A DNA stretch of 64,000 bases. Source: Helicobacter suis (GTDB taxonomy: Bacteria; Campylobacterota; Campylobacteria; Campylobacterales; Helicobacteraceae). The stretch is from assembly GCF_902196135.1 (NCBI RefSeq), contig NZ_CABIKE010000011.1:1-64000 (forward strand), given 5' to 3'. A program made the translations under genes and the position numbers. The notes below the pieces were generated by a model. That model had not been told where the DNA came from, ran no database searches, and was given only the letters and a program-made list of their open reading frames with translations. Positions 1-8,814 of the stretch are shown here, in pieces (the stretch's first letter is position 1; every line of letters begins with the position of its first letter).

Positions 1-660
1 TGAGTATGATAGGCTAAAGTTAAAAACCCATAGCTATGGATAAAATCTACAAGTGGCACACACAAAAAGGCGGTGTTAGCAATTAGTAGAGCTCCACACC
101 GCCCAACAAATGCCCATAACAACGCGGTTTTAAAGGTATGCAAGAGCTCTAGCGGTGAAAAACACTACTAGAAAGCCCCTAAAATAGGCACTTTCATAAG
201 ATGATCAAGAGCTCTTGTACGCAAAGCTACTACTAAAACCACCGCTCCCGCGCAAGTCAAAGTTAAGGCCAAGAAAGGAAAAGGGCTACTTAAATGGGGC
301 TTAAATAGGGGTTTAAGTATTATAGTCTTAAGCTTAGATAACTTGAGTATGATAGGCTAAAGTTAAAAAGTAGTAAGCGTGTGGCGTGCTAGAAAAATCT
401 CAAGAAAATAACGCTAGCGGCGGTAACAAGTGCGCTAAATAGGCGGTATTACAAAGATAACAGAGCCCACCACACCCAAAAGTCCCTAGAGTGGCGCACT
501 AGCAACACATAGAGCTCTATATAAGAGTTTAAGTGGGCAAGAGTGCTAAAGCGGGCGGTGTTATAGAATGTAGTAGAGATCGCCACACCTAAACCGCTCT
601 TACAAACCTACAAAATCGCATAAAATCTTATAAAATTCTATAAAGTGTATAGACTAAGGG
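1..660. repeat. Gene-free region with imperfect repeats and a hairpin
   Basis: I see no convincing gene here. A 26-bp direct repeat beginning TGAGTATGATAGGC occurs at 1-26 and 344-369. A second repeat family starting GGCGGTGT or GGCGGTAT recurs at 69, 442 and 554, each copy followed about 25-30 bases later by a CCACACC-like segment. In the first copy, GGCGGTGT at 69-76 is exactly complementary to ACACCGCC at 96-103, giving an 8-bp stem with a 19-nt loop. At 618-648 an ATAAAAT-like motif repeats about every 10 bp. The pattern suggests decayed or non-coding repeat DNA. I cannot assign it to a known element. Confidence 0.45.
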
Positions 661-997
661 CATGCAATTTTTGTTGTATTACTGTTTCCACCATGCTGGT
701 TACTAACTGGTTTTTTGTGAGATCAGCTAATAGAGTCGTCATGTCCGCTAGGCTAATTTGGCAGGAGCTCTGTTTATTAGCCCTTTGGTATATCTAGTTA
801 ACTCCACCATCTGCCTTTTTTGCCACAAGAAAGGTTTGCACTGCTAGCTAAAAGTATTACTGCTAAATTCAAACTTTTAGAAACAATAGTATTCCACCTA
901 CAATCTGAATTTTAGACTCTTGGCAAACTTTTTGTAGGCCCTGTACTAGCCCTTTTATTGCTAGCAAACCAAAGTTCTCTGGGAGTTGTAATTCCAT
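650..997 (-). pseudogene. Possible decayed STAS-domain (MlaB-like) gene remnant
   Basis: Starting at the ATG at 995-997, just after polA ends, the minus strand reads 42 codons beginning MELQLPENFGLL before a TGA at 869-871. Nearby frames continue with protein-like stretches, including AVQTFLVAKKADGGVN around 795-842 and MTTLLADLTKNQLV around 700-745, separated by stops and frame changes. The opening beta strand, the helix and the later Leu/Val-rich helix followed by KKADGG resemble a small STAS (anti-anti-sigma or MlaB-like) domain. The remnant would lie directly downstream of polA in the same direction. The family assignment is a by-eye inference; the broken frames are seen directly. Confidence 0.35.
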
Positions 998-1003
998 TAC
1001 CAC

Positions 1004-3574
1004 CTAAACCTTTAAATCTGCCCAGTTACTAGCTATGCTAGCATGGCATTCTAATGGTACGCGTAAGGGGTAGATATTCTCCATAAGGGTTTTAATTTCT
1101 TGTTGCAACTCTCTAGCCTCCATCTCCCTTACCTCTAAAATCAGCTCGTCATGCACCTGTACTAGCATTTTAATATCTGTGCGACTTTCATATTTTTGAT
1201 AAATTGCTAACATGGCTAATTTAACTAAATCGCTAGCACTTCCCTGAAAAAGGGTATTAACTCCCTCGCGTAGATAATCAGCATGTAGTTTAGGGCTAGC
1301 TTGCTTAAAAGAGAAACGGCGCACATGCCCTAAAAGCGTAGTAACCTGCCCTTCTTGTAAAATACGCGCTTTCAGCTCCTCTAAAAAATTTTTAATCGTG
1401 GGGAACTTATTAAAATAACACTCCATGTAAGCCCTAGCCTCCTCTTGGCTAATTTGCAGGGTTTGGGCTAATTTTCTAGCCCCCATGCCATAAATTAAGC
1501 CAAAATTAATTGCCTTTGCAATAGGGCGCTTAGCCTGAGCCTGATTGCCAAAAAGCGCGGTAGCGGTGTTAAGATGGATATCTTCTTTTTGCTCAAAGGC
1601 TTTTAAGAGGGCTTGATCCTCACTAAAATGTGCTAAAAGCCTTAATTCAATCTGGGAATAATCTACCCCAATTAAAACACAGCCAGCAGAGGCAATAAAA
1701 CCCCGGGCTATTTTTCTGCCTAAATCATGGCGCATAGGGATATTTTGCAAATTAGGGTTAGCAGAACTCAGTCTTGAGGAGGCGGTTTTATTTTGGTAAA
1801 AAATGGTGTGGATTTTTCCCTGAATATGGCGTTTTAAAAGGGGTTCTACATAGGTGGATTGGAGTTTGAATATTTCGCGGTAGTGTAAAAGTTTAGTGAG
1901 TAATACACCTACACAAACCCCCCGCACTTCTGATTGCGCATAAATTGCCTGCAAAGCTTTTAAACTTGCCTCGTTGGTAGAAAGCCCTATTTTGCCTTTT
2001 TTAATCCCCTTGCTTTCAAGCCCTAAATGTTCATAAAGCACTTGTGCCCACTGCCTAGAGGAATTGACATTAATTGGCATAGAAAGCATGTTTTGCATGC
2101 TTTGTTTTAAATTTTCTAAATTCTCTTTAAATTCTTGTTGCAAAGCCTTAAAATAGGCAATATCTAGCAAAAATCCATGCCCCTGCATTGTATAGAGCAA
2201 TTCTAAAAGTGGGTATTCAAGCTTGTAAGCAACTTGATACAATTCTTGACTTAAATTTTTTTTATAGTATTTGTAGGCTTTTAAGATTAAACGCGCATTG
2301 ATAGAGGCTTTAAAAAGCGCCTCTGACTCCTCTAAACCGGCTAAATCATAACCCTGCTCTCCTAAATACTGCCCTAAGGCGTGCAAAGAAGGTTCTAAAT
2401 AGCAATTTTCTAGCCAAGCTAAAATCCCAATATCTTCATAGCAACTTGGAAAGGGAATATCATAACTTTTAAGCAAGCTCCAGACCTCTTTAAGATTATA
2501 GGCGATGAGTTTATGCTGGCTTAATAGGTGCAGACATTCTTTACTCTCTTGGTTTAAAACAATGCAAAAAAATTCCCCCTCTTGATCTAAGGCATTGAAT
2601 AAGAGTACAGCTAACCCCAGCCCCTCTTTAAGCTCTAAAATCTGAATCACACTCCCCTGAGCGCTGCTAATTTTTTCTAAGGCTTCTTGTGGGGGGCAGA
2701 GATCTATTTTTTGTGGGGTTAAAGGTTTGACTTTGGGGGTTATTTGTTTGAGTAAGCCAAACATTTCATAGCGCTTTAACTCTGCTTCTATCTTTAAAAG
2801 CGGATGGTTTTCAGGAAAAAGCCCCTTTGTGCTTAAATCTTGATTCATAAAAAGCGAGGTTTTAAGAGTGGCCAACTCACGGCTTAAAAAGGCTTGGTTG
2901 TAATCTCTTCTGAGTGCCTCTATTAGTTTAGGCGAAAGTTTAAGGCTATCTAAATTGGCATAGAGGGCTTCAAGGTTAGCATACTTGGCTAAAAGTTTAC
3001 TAGCATTTTTAGGGCCTATGCCCTCTACGCCCTTATACCCATCGCTACTATCGCCCACCAAACCCTGATAATCTCTAAACTGGTAGGGTTCAATGCCATA
3101 TTTTTGCATGCATTCTGTAACGCCGCTTTCCTTACGGCTACTTAAATCACAAAGCACCACTTGAGAATCTACTAGTTGGTAAAAATCCTTATCAAAACTT
3201 ATAATCCGCACAAAATGATCTTTAAAGGCATAACAAAGGCTAGCAATCACATCATCGCTTTCATACCCCTCCACACTCAGCGCACACAAACCCATTTGTT
3301 CTATCCACTCTAAGATAATAGGCAGTTGGGCATGCAGATGAGGCGGGGCGATGCGATTAGCCTTATAAGCAGGATCAAGGCTTTTTCTATGATTACTCTT
3401 ACTTTCTAAAGCAAAGATGAGTCTATCTGCCTTAAAGCTATAAAGTTGGTGGATGATTTTAGCAAAGGCGCTTAACCACGCTGTGTTGATACCTTTTGAG
3501 GTTTGCAAATCAGCCAAGGGATAGTAAAACTTAAAGAGCAACCCAAAGGTATCTACTAAGTGCAGGGTTTTCAT
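1004..3574 (-). CDS. polA: DNA polymerase I
   Basis: Replicative gap-filling and repair polymerase that removes RNA primers. The N-terminal third is the 5'-3' flap exonuclease, with the GLVGDSSDGYKGVEGIGPK metal and helix-hairpin-helix region near residue 180. The middle third aligns with a proofreading domain, but I do not see the DxE catalytic motif, as expected for a proofreading-deficient enzyme. The C-terminal third carries motif A (DYSQIELRLLAH, near 640), motif B (KAINFGLIYGMG, near 685) and motif C (VQVHDELILEV, near 805). I chose the ATG at 3572-3574, which forms an ATGA overlap with the thyX stop and gives 856 residues. An upstream TTG at 3584-3586 would add four residues but has no better ribosome site. 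Translational coupling to thyX is likely. Confidence 0.96.
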   Translation of the reverse strand: MKTLHLVDTFGLLFKFYYPLADLQTSKGINTAWLSAFAKIIHQLYSFKADRLIFALESKSNHRKSLDPAYKANRIAPPHLHAQLPIILEWIEQMGLCALSVEGYESDDVIASLCYAFKDHFVRIISFDKDFYQLVDSQVVLCDLSSRKESGVTECMQKYGIEPYQFRDYQGLVGDSSDGYKGVEGIGPKNASKLLAKYANLEALYANLDSLKLSPKLIEALRRDYNQAFLSRELATLKTSLFMNQDLSTKGLFPENHPLLKIEAELKRYEMFGLLKQITPKVKPLTPQKIDLCPPQEALEKISSAQGSVIQILELKEGLGLAVLLFNALDQEGEFFCIVLNQESKECLHLLSQHKLIAYNLKEVWSLLKSYDIPFPSCYEDIGILAWLENCYLEPSLHALGQYLGEQGYDLAGLEESEALFKASINARLILKAYKYYKKNLSQELYQVAYKLEYPLLELLYTMQGHGFLLDIAYFKALQQEFKENLENLKQSMQNMLSMPINVNSSRQWAQVLYEHLGLESKGIKKGKIGLSTNEASLKALQAIYAQSEVRGVCVGVLLTKLLHYREIFKLQSTYVEPLLKRHIQGKIHTIFYQNKTASSRLSSANPNLQNIPMRHDLGRKIARGFIASAGCVLIGVDYSQIELRLLAHFSEDQALLKAFEQKEDIHLNTATALFGNQAQAKRPIAKAINFGLIYGMGARKLAQTLQISQEEARAYMECYFNKFPTIKNFLEELKARILQEGQVTTLLGHVRRFSFKQASPKLHADYLREGVNTLFQGSASDLVKLAMLAIYQKYESRTDIKMLVQVHDELILEVREMEARELQQEIKTLMENIYPLRVPLECHASIASNWADLKV

Positions 3575-4191
3575 GTATTTAGGCAATGGGTGAAGAGATA
3601 GCGGTGATCTTCAGGCAGGGCTTCATAGAGTTTAAAAGCAAGTTTGCGGATTTCCCAAAGGGCTTTAGAATCGGTGCGTAAACTCAAGAAATTTTGTAAA
3701 CTCCTTGCATTGATACTAAAGGCTAGGCTGGTTTTATAACTCTCTGGCATGGCAAATTTAGCATGATCGTTTTTAATATGCTGAGTAAGTAAGAGGCGCA
3801 AATTTTCTAAAGCATGGATACTAGCTAAATCCACCGCCTCTACCCCTGTAAAAACTAGGAATTTTTGGGCCCGTTTTAAATTTTGCTCTGGAGGTAAAAA
3901 ACTAGCCTCGTCTTTGAGTTCTTTAAGAGTGTAGCGGCTAGATTTAACCGAGAAACTAGCCATGCGGTGGCGGGCAAGTTCTTGTAAACAGGCGCGGCTA
4001 ATGCCTTGTATATCAAAATTATAAAAGAGATGTTCAAGGGTGGAATTGTGGCGGTATTTATTAGCTACGCGATCGATAAGCTCTAAATCCTTGCGCCCAC
4101 CCCCATCGCTGTAGGCAAAACTTTGATAACAGGTACGGATAGCTTCATAACAACAACTTAGCGGAGTGGCGTGTTTTAAGTGTACTTGCAT
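3571..4191 (-). CDS. thyX: Flavin-dependent thymidylate synthase
   Basis: Makes dTMP from dUMP using FAD, NADPH and methylene-tetrahydrofolate, the ThyA-independent route used by Helicobacter and Campylobacter. The ThyX signature is visible as RHRMAS (residues 74-79) followed by SSRY (84-87), the RHRxxS...SRY arrangement that binds flavin and nucleotide. At 206 residues the length is normal for the family. AGAAGG sits a few bases before the ATG at 4189-4191. Its TGA overlaps the polA start by 4 bp, so dTMP synthesis and a repair polymerase share a transcript. Confidence 0.96.
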   Translation of the reverse strand: MQVHLKHATPLSCCYEAIRTCYQSFAYSDGGGRKDLELIDRVANKYRHNSTLEHLFYNFDIQGISRACLQELARHRMASFSVKSSRYTLKELKDEASFLPPEQNLKRAQKFLVFTGVEAVDLASIHALENLRLLLTQHIKNDHAKFAMPESYKTSLAFSINARSLQNFLSLRTDSKALWEIRKLAFKLYEALPEDHRYLFTHCLNT

Positions 4192-4199
4192 GGACCTTC

Positions 4200-5483
4200 T
4201 TAATGAGTTGGAGGGATTAAAGGGCTAAAACCCAAGTATTTAGGCGTATAGATTGTATTTGTATAAATAATTTGTTGATTCTCCATAGGTTCTTTAAAAT
4301 AACGCTCTAAATTAGGATTTAAACGCAACAACATGTGTTCTAAAGAATCAACACTAGCATAACTCACCCAGTCATATTCTAAATCAGCATTCAAAAGGGT
4401 AGCTGTTTGGCTCAAATAAGGGCTTGTTTTACTAATAGCACTTGTAATATAAAGATGTTTGCGATCTTTGGGCTGGGTGAGCATGAACATGGAGAGATTA
4501 AAATTAATCTGAGAGGAGAGATACATTAAAGGCCGATCTCTACTAGCTAACATGCCAATTTGGGAGAGTAAAAGCCCTGTTTTGACAATGGAGGTATTAA
4601 AAAACACAACGGCATCTTTGAAATATTTACGCTGGTGTACTAATTCACGCCCAAAGGTGCTGGCTTTTTTAAAAGTGATTGTATCTTCATACAAAACATT
4701 AGCCCCTAAATCTTTTAAACTCTTACTAAGCATCGCCCCCCTAAAGCTATCATCGTCATAAACCACTAGGGGTTTGTGCTGGCTTAATTCTAAAAGCATA
4801 TCTACTTGAGAGGGGAAATTAATCCCGCCAAAGATAAGCATGGAGGGTAAATCCATGCGCTTTTCTAATTGGTGTTTGTTGACGGTGGGAATGATTGTAG
4901 GTAAAGTTAGAGGCGTTTTAGCCACTAGGTTTTGTACCCCTTCTTGGGTTAAAAGAGCGATCACGAAAGGAAAGCCCTCTTGCACGATGCTTTGATAAGT
5001 TTGTTTGAGATTATCTGGATCTTCTTGTTGGCTATCAAAAACCTTAAAGGTAAAATCATGGTTTTTAAGGGCTAAATAAGCCAAAATGGCATTCGTAGAA
5101 AGATCAGAATAACTCCCGATGACTTTTTTAGGCACTAAAAGAGCAACTTTATAAGATTGCTCTTGATTTTGTGCGTTTTCTTGTTGGGGTTGGCTAGTGG
5201 CTAGTTTGGGATTGAGCCAGTCGTTGATAATGGCATAATTATCCTGTAATTGGTGATCTTTAATCTCTGTAGAATAGCGCGCTAGAAAAGAAAAAACCTG
5301 TCCCTTAGCATAAAGTTCTTTTAGACAATCTTCACTACATGGCTTTAAAGCCACCACAACCTGCCTAGCAGGTGGCAGAGGAGAAAGCAGGCGGGGGCGC
5401 ACTTTAGCAGAGCCAAAAGAGCTAAGAATAGCTAGAGCTATAATTCCCCTAAAATAATTAATCCTTATGCTTTTTAAAGACAT
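4200..5483 (-). CDS. Secreted protein with type I periplasmic-binding-protein-like fold
   Basis: A 427-residue protein with a likely Sec signal peptide (basic start, hydrophobic stretch about residues 13-25, cleavage near SFGSAK). From about residue 110 it has alternating hydrophobic strands and helices, for example VALLVPKKVIG, FVIALLTQEGVQNLV, PLVVYDDDSFRGAML and DAVVFFNTSIVKTG. These resemble the Leu/Ile/Val-binding or LpoA-like fold. No transporter genes adjoin it, so a wall-synthesis accessory or sensing role is as plausible as solute uptake. The start overlaps the end of aspA by 26 bp, suggesting co-transcription. I know of similar uncharacterised secreted proteins in Helicobacter but cannot name a function. 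Confidence 0.8.
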   Translation of the reverse strand: MSLKSIRINYFRGIIALAILSSFGSAKVRPRLLSPLPPARQVVVALKPCSEDCLKELYAKGQVFSFLARYSTEIKDHQLQDNYAIINDWLNPKLATSQPQQENAQNQEQSYKVALLVPKKVIGSYSDLSTNAILAYLALKNHDFTFKVFDSQQEDPDNLKQTYQSIVQEGFPFVIALLTQEGVQNLVAKTPLTLPTIIPTVNKHQLEKRMDLPSMLIFGGINFPSQVDMLLELSQHKPLVVYDDDSFRGAMLSKSLKDLGANVLYEDTITFKKASTFGRELVHQRKYFKDAVVFFNTSIVKTGLLLSQIGMLASRDRPLMYLSSQINFNLSMFMLTQPKDRKHLYITSAISKTSPYLSQTATLLNADLEYDWVSYASVDSLEHMLLRLNPNLERYFKEPMENQQIIYTNTIYTPKYLGFSPLIPPTH

Positions 5484-6870
5484 GGGGGCTTACCATGTTA
5501 GCTGGTTGGAAGATCTCATCAAGTTGTTCTTGTGTTAAAAGTTTGCGCTCTAAGACAATTTCATGTACAGCTTTGCCGGTTTCAAGGGCTTCTTTAGCAA
5601 TGGAGGCAGACTTTTCATACCCAATATGGGGATTAAGGGCGGTAACAATACCAATGCTATTAAACACATAATCATGGCAGACTTTTTCATTAGCGCTAAT
5701 GCCTAAAATACATTTATCTACCAAAGTGTGAATCGCGCGATCGAGCATTAAAAACGAATGGAAGAGTTTATAGGCGATGATAGGTTCAAAGACATTTAGT
5801 TGGAGTTGTCCGCCTTCAGCTGCCATTGTAATAGAAAGATCATTGCCAATGACTGAAAAGCAAACTTGATTCACCACTTCTGGGATAACGGGGTTAACTT
5901 TACCGGGCATAATAGAGCTACCAGGTTGCATTCTAGGTAAATTAATTTCATTAAGCCCAGCACGAGGACCTGAACTTAAAAGCCTAAGATCGTTACAAAT
6001 TTTAGAGAGTTTGACAGAAACCCGTTTAAGCGCCCCGCTCACTTGTACATAAGCCCCCGTACTTTGGCTAGCTTCAATCAAATCGTGGGCAATAGTAAAG
6101 GGTCTACCTGTAACTTCTTGGATTTTTTTCTCTACGATGCGTTTATAGTCTGGGTGGGAGTTAATGCCTGTGCCAATAGCCGTTCCTCCAAGATTAAGTA
6201 CCCGTGTCCAATTGCGCGCATCTAAAAGGTGCTGTATATCCTTTTCTACCATAGAAACAAAGGTTTCAAATTCTTGACCCAAAGTCATGGGCACGGCATC
6301 TTGAAGTTGTGTGCGCCCCATTTTCAAAATATGGGCAAATTCTTTGCTTTTTTTATCAAAGGCATCTTTGAGGACTTTAAGAGTTTGAACGAGCTTATCA
6401 AGCCGTTCATAGATTGCAATTTTAAGGGCTGAGGGGTAGGTGTCGTTTGTAGATTGGGAGCGATTAACATGATCATTTGGGTGGCAGTATTGGTATTCGC
6501 CCTTTTTATGCCCTAAAATCTCTAAAGCCAAATTAGTAACCACTTCATTCACATTCATATTTGTACTTGTGCCCGCTCCGCCTTGAATCATATCCACTAC
6601 AAATTGATCGTGGTGCTCTCCTTGAATGATGCGATCACAGGCCTTACAAATGGCATCAGAAATTTTAATATCTACAAGTCCGAGTTCAGCGTTAGCCAAA
6701 GCCGCAGCTTTTTTTACTTGAGCATAAGAACGGATAAAAACAGGGTAGTTAAACAGCCTATCATGGGTGATGTTAAAATTCTCCACCGCGCGCATCGTCT
6801 GGATTCCATAGTACAGATCGTCTTCAATTTCCATCTCGCCGATAAAATCATGCTCTTTTCTAGTTGCCAT
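5458..6870 (-). CDS. aspA: Aspartate ammonia-lyase (aspartase)
   Basis: Converts L-aspartate to fumarate and ammonia, feeding fumarate respiration and supplying ammonia. It belongs to the fumarase/aspartase superfamily; the signature GSSIMPGKVNP is followed by VIPEVVNQVCF and MAAEGGQLQLNVFEP, which match aspartases rather than class II fumarases (these carry a TQCEA-type sequence there). Other conserved parts are GGAGTSTNMN, NDHVNRSQSTND and GRTQLQDAVPMTLGQEF. The 470-residue length is typical. AAGGAG lies about 8 bases before the ATG. The gene is divergent from accB across 125 bp. A possible -10 (TAGAAT) lies at 6904-6909 on the minus strand. Confidence 0.93.
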   Translation of the reverse strand: MATRKEHDFIGEMEIEDDLYYGIQTMRAVENFNITHDRLFNYPVFIRSYAQVKKAAALANAELGLVDIKISDAICKACDRIIQGEHHDQFVVDMIQGGAGTSTNMNVNEVVTNLALEILGHKKGEYQYCHPNDHVNRSQSTNDTYPSALKIAIYERLDKLVQTLKVLKDAFDKKSKEFAHILKMGRTQLQDAVPMTLGQEFETFVSMVEKDIQHLLDARNWTRVLNLGGTAIGTGINSHPDYKRIVEKKIQEVTGRPFTIAHDLIEASQSTGAYVQVSGALKRVSVKLSKICNDLRLLSSGPRAGLNEINLPRMQPGSSIMPGKVNPVIPEVVNQVCFSVIGNDLSITMAAEGGQLQLNVFEPIIAYKLFHSFLMLDRAIHTLVDKCILGISANEKVCHDYVFNSIGIVTALNPHIGYEKSASIAKEALETGKAVHEIVLERKLLTQEQLDEIFQPANMVSPHVFKKHKD

Positions 6871-6995
6871 TTTAAGATCTCCTTGTGGATAAGATAGTGT
6901 GGCATTCTACTAATTTAAAATTAATATTGGCACAAAGGAACAATTAAACATGTTATCATAATCCAAATTCCAAACTCTAATTTCTAAGGATCGCT

Positions 6996-7466
6996 ATGAA
7001 TCCAACCGACATACAAGGTCTAATGGTTGCTTTTGATCAAAGTAATATCAGCTATTTTAAACTCAAAATGGAGAATGTAGAACTCGTGTTAAATAAAGTT
7101 TCTACTAAAAAAGGGGCGGTTGTTTCTGATCATTTACCCATCCAAACCCCCACCGCTAGCGCCTGTTCTTTAAATAGTGTAGCAGGGGCAGCAAGTGTGA
7201 GCAGTAGTGCTAAAGAAAATACCAAAGAAGATTACATTCTCTCACCTATGGTAGGTACTTTTTATCACCGCCCCTCCCCTACGGCTAGTCCTTATGTACA
7301 AGTAGGCGATAGCATTAAAAAAGGGCAAATTATTGGTATTGTGGAGGCAATGAAGATCATGAATGAAATTGAAGCAGAATGTGATTGTAAAATCCTCTCT
7401 ATTGAGGTAGAAGATGCGACAGCCGTAGAATATGGCACCCAGCTTGTTAAAATTGAAAAACTTTAA
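6996..7466 (+). CDS. accB: Biotin carboxyl carrier protein of acetyl-CoA carboxylase
   Basis: Carries the covalently bound biotin that shuttles CO2 from biotin carboxylase to the carboxyltransferase in the first step of fatty-acid synthesis. The 156-residue protein has an N-terminal helical region, an Ala/Ser-rich linker (about 45-75) and a C-terminal biotinyl domain starting near LSPMVGTFYHRPSP. The biotinylated lysine is K120 in VEAMKIMNE, a variant of the usual EAMKM. TAAGGAT precedes the ATG. The stop codon is one base before the accC start, so the two subunits are made in step. Confidence 0.96.
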   Translation: MNPTDIQGLMVAFDQSNISYFKLKMENVELVLNKVSTKKGAVVSDHLPIQTPTASACSLNSVAGAASVSSSAKENTKEDYILSPMVGTFYHRPSPTASPYVQVGDSIKKGQIIGIVEAMKIMNEIEAECDCKILSIEVEDATAVEYGTQLVKIEKL

Positions 7467-7467
7467 G

Positions 7468-8811
7468 ATGAAAAATATAGAACGCATCCTCATAGCAAAC
7501 AGAGGAGAAATCGCGCTAAGAGCTATCCAGACCATCGCACAAATGGGCAAACAATCCATCGCGATTTATTCTAGTGCAGATAAAGACGCCCATTATCTTA
7601 ATGTTGCCGATGCTAAGGTTTGTATCGGGGGGCCAAAATCAGCACAAAGTTATTTAAATATCCCAGCCATTATTAGCGCTGCTGAACTCTTTGAAGCAGA
7701 CGCGATTTTTCCGGGCTATGGGTTTTTAAGTGAAAACCAAAATTTTGTAGAAATTTGTTCACACCATGGCTTGGAGTTTATCGGCCCAAGTGCGCAGGTA
7801 ATGGCCTTAATGGGGGATAAATCTAAAGCTAAAACTTGCATGCAAGAGGTGGGGGTGCCGGTGGTTGAGGGCTCTGAGGGCATTTTAAAAAGTTATGATC
7901 AGGCCTTAGAGGTGGCGCAGCGTATTGGCTTTCCTATCATTATCAAGGCAGCCAATGGGGGCGGGGGTAGGGGAATGCGTGTGGTGAGTGATCCAGCCTT
8001 ACTTAAAAATCTTTATCTAGCCGCTGAAACAGAGGCTTTAAGTGCCTTTGGAGATGGGAGTGTGTATATTGAAAAATTTATCCAAAATCCTAAACACATT
8101 GAGGTACAAATTTTAGCCGACAAACATGGCAATGTGATTCATGTTGGTGAGCGGGATTGTTCAACCCAACGGCGGCAACAAAAACTCATTGAGGAAACCC
8201 CTGCTTTGGCGCTTAAAGAGGGGGTGAGAGAAAAATTACTCGCCACTGCCATTAAAGCAGCTAAGCATATTGGCTATGTGGGAGCGGGGACTTTTGAGTT
8301 TTTATTAGATGCCAATGGGGTAGATTTTTATTTTATGGAGATGAATACCCGTTTGCAGGTGGAACATACGGTAAGTGAAATGGTGAGTGGTTTAGATTTA
8401 GTAGAGTGGATGATAAAGATTGCACAGGGCGAAAAACTCCCCTCTCAAGAAAGCATTAAGTGTACTGGGCATGCTATTGAGTGCCGCATTACAGCTGAAG
8501 ATCCTAAGACCTTTACACCTAGTGCGGGTAAAATCAATGCATGGATTTCTCCCGGAGGCATGGGGGTGCGTTTTGATACCCATGCCTATGCCGGCTATGT
8601 CGTACCGCCTTTTTATGATTCTATGATTGGTAAGCTTATCGTGCATGCACCTAGTAGAGATCAAGCCATTATTAAAATGAAGCGCGCGCTTAAAGAATTT
8701 CTTGTAGAGGGGATTAAAACCACGCGCGATTTTCACCTTGCTATGTTAGAAAATCCTGATTTTAGACGCAACCAAATCCATACCAAATATTTAGAAAGCC
8801 AAAAGGAGTAG
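7468..8811 (+). CDS. accC: Biotin carboxylase subunit of acetyl-CoA carboxylase
   Basis: ATP-grasp enzyme that carboxylates the biotin on AccB. Visible features are the N-terminal ILIANRGEIALRA, the glycine-rich ATP loop AANGGGGRGMRVV, HIEVQILADKHG, ERDCSTQRRQQK and the metal-binding MEMNTRLQVEH. The start at 7468 is one base after the accB stop and gives 447 residues, the family length. An in-frame start at 7432 would add 12 residues that overlap accB and match nothing in the family. Only 3 bp separate it from aspB. Confidence 0.96.
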   Translation: MKNIERILIANRGEIALRAIQTIAQMGKQSIAIYSSADKDAHYLNVADAKVCIGGPKSAQSYLNIPAIISAAELFEADAIFPGYGFLSENQNFVEICSHHGLEFIGPSAQVMALMGDKSKAKTCMQEVGVPVVEGSEGILKSYDQALEVAQRIGFPIIIKAANGGGGRGMRVVSDPALLKNLYLAAETEALSAFGDGSVYIEKFIQNPKHIEVQILADKHGNVIHVGERDCSTQRRQQKLIEETPALALKEGVREKLLATAIKAAKHIGYVGAGTFEFLLDANGVDFYFMEMNTRLQVEHTVSEMVSGLDLVEWMIKIAQGEKLPSQESIKCTGHAIECRITAEDPKTFTPSAGKINAWISPGGMGVRFDTHAYAGYVVPPFYDSMIGKLIVHAPSRDQAIIKMKRALKEFLVEGIKTTRDFHLAMLENPDFRRNQIHTKYLESQKE

Positions 8812-8814
8812 CCA

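Noticed and set aside
5458-6870. Class II fumarase (fumC)
   Set aside because: The superfamily signature is shared, but the residues after it (VIPEVVNQVCF and MAAEGGQLQLNVFEP) fit aspartase and not fumarase.
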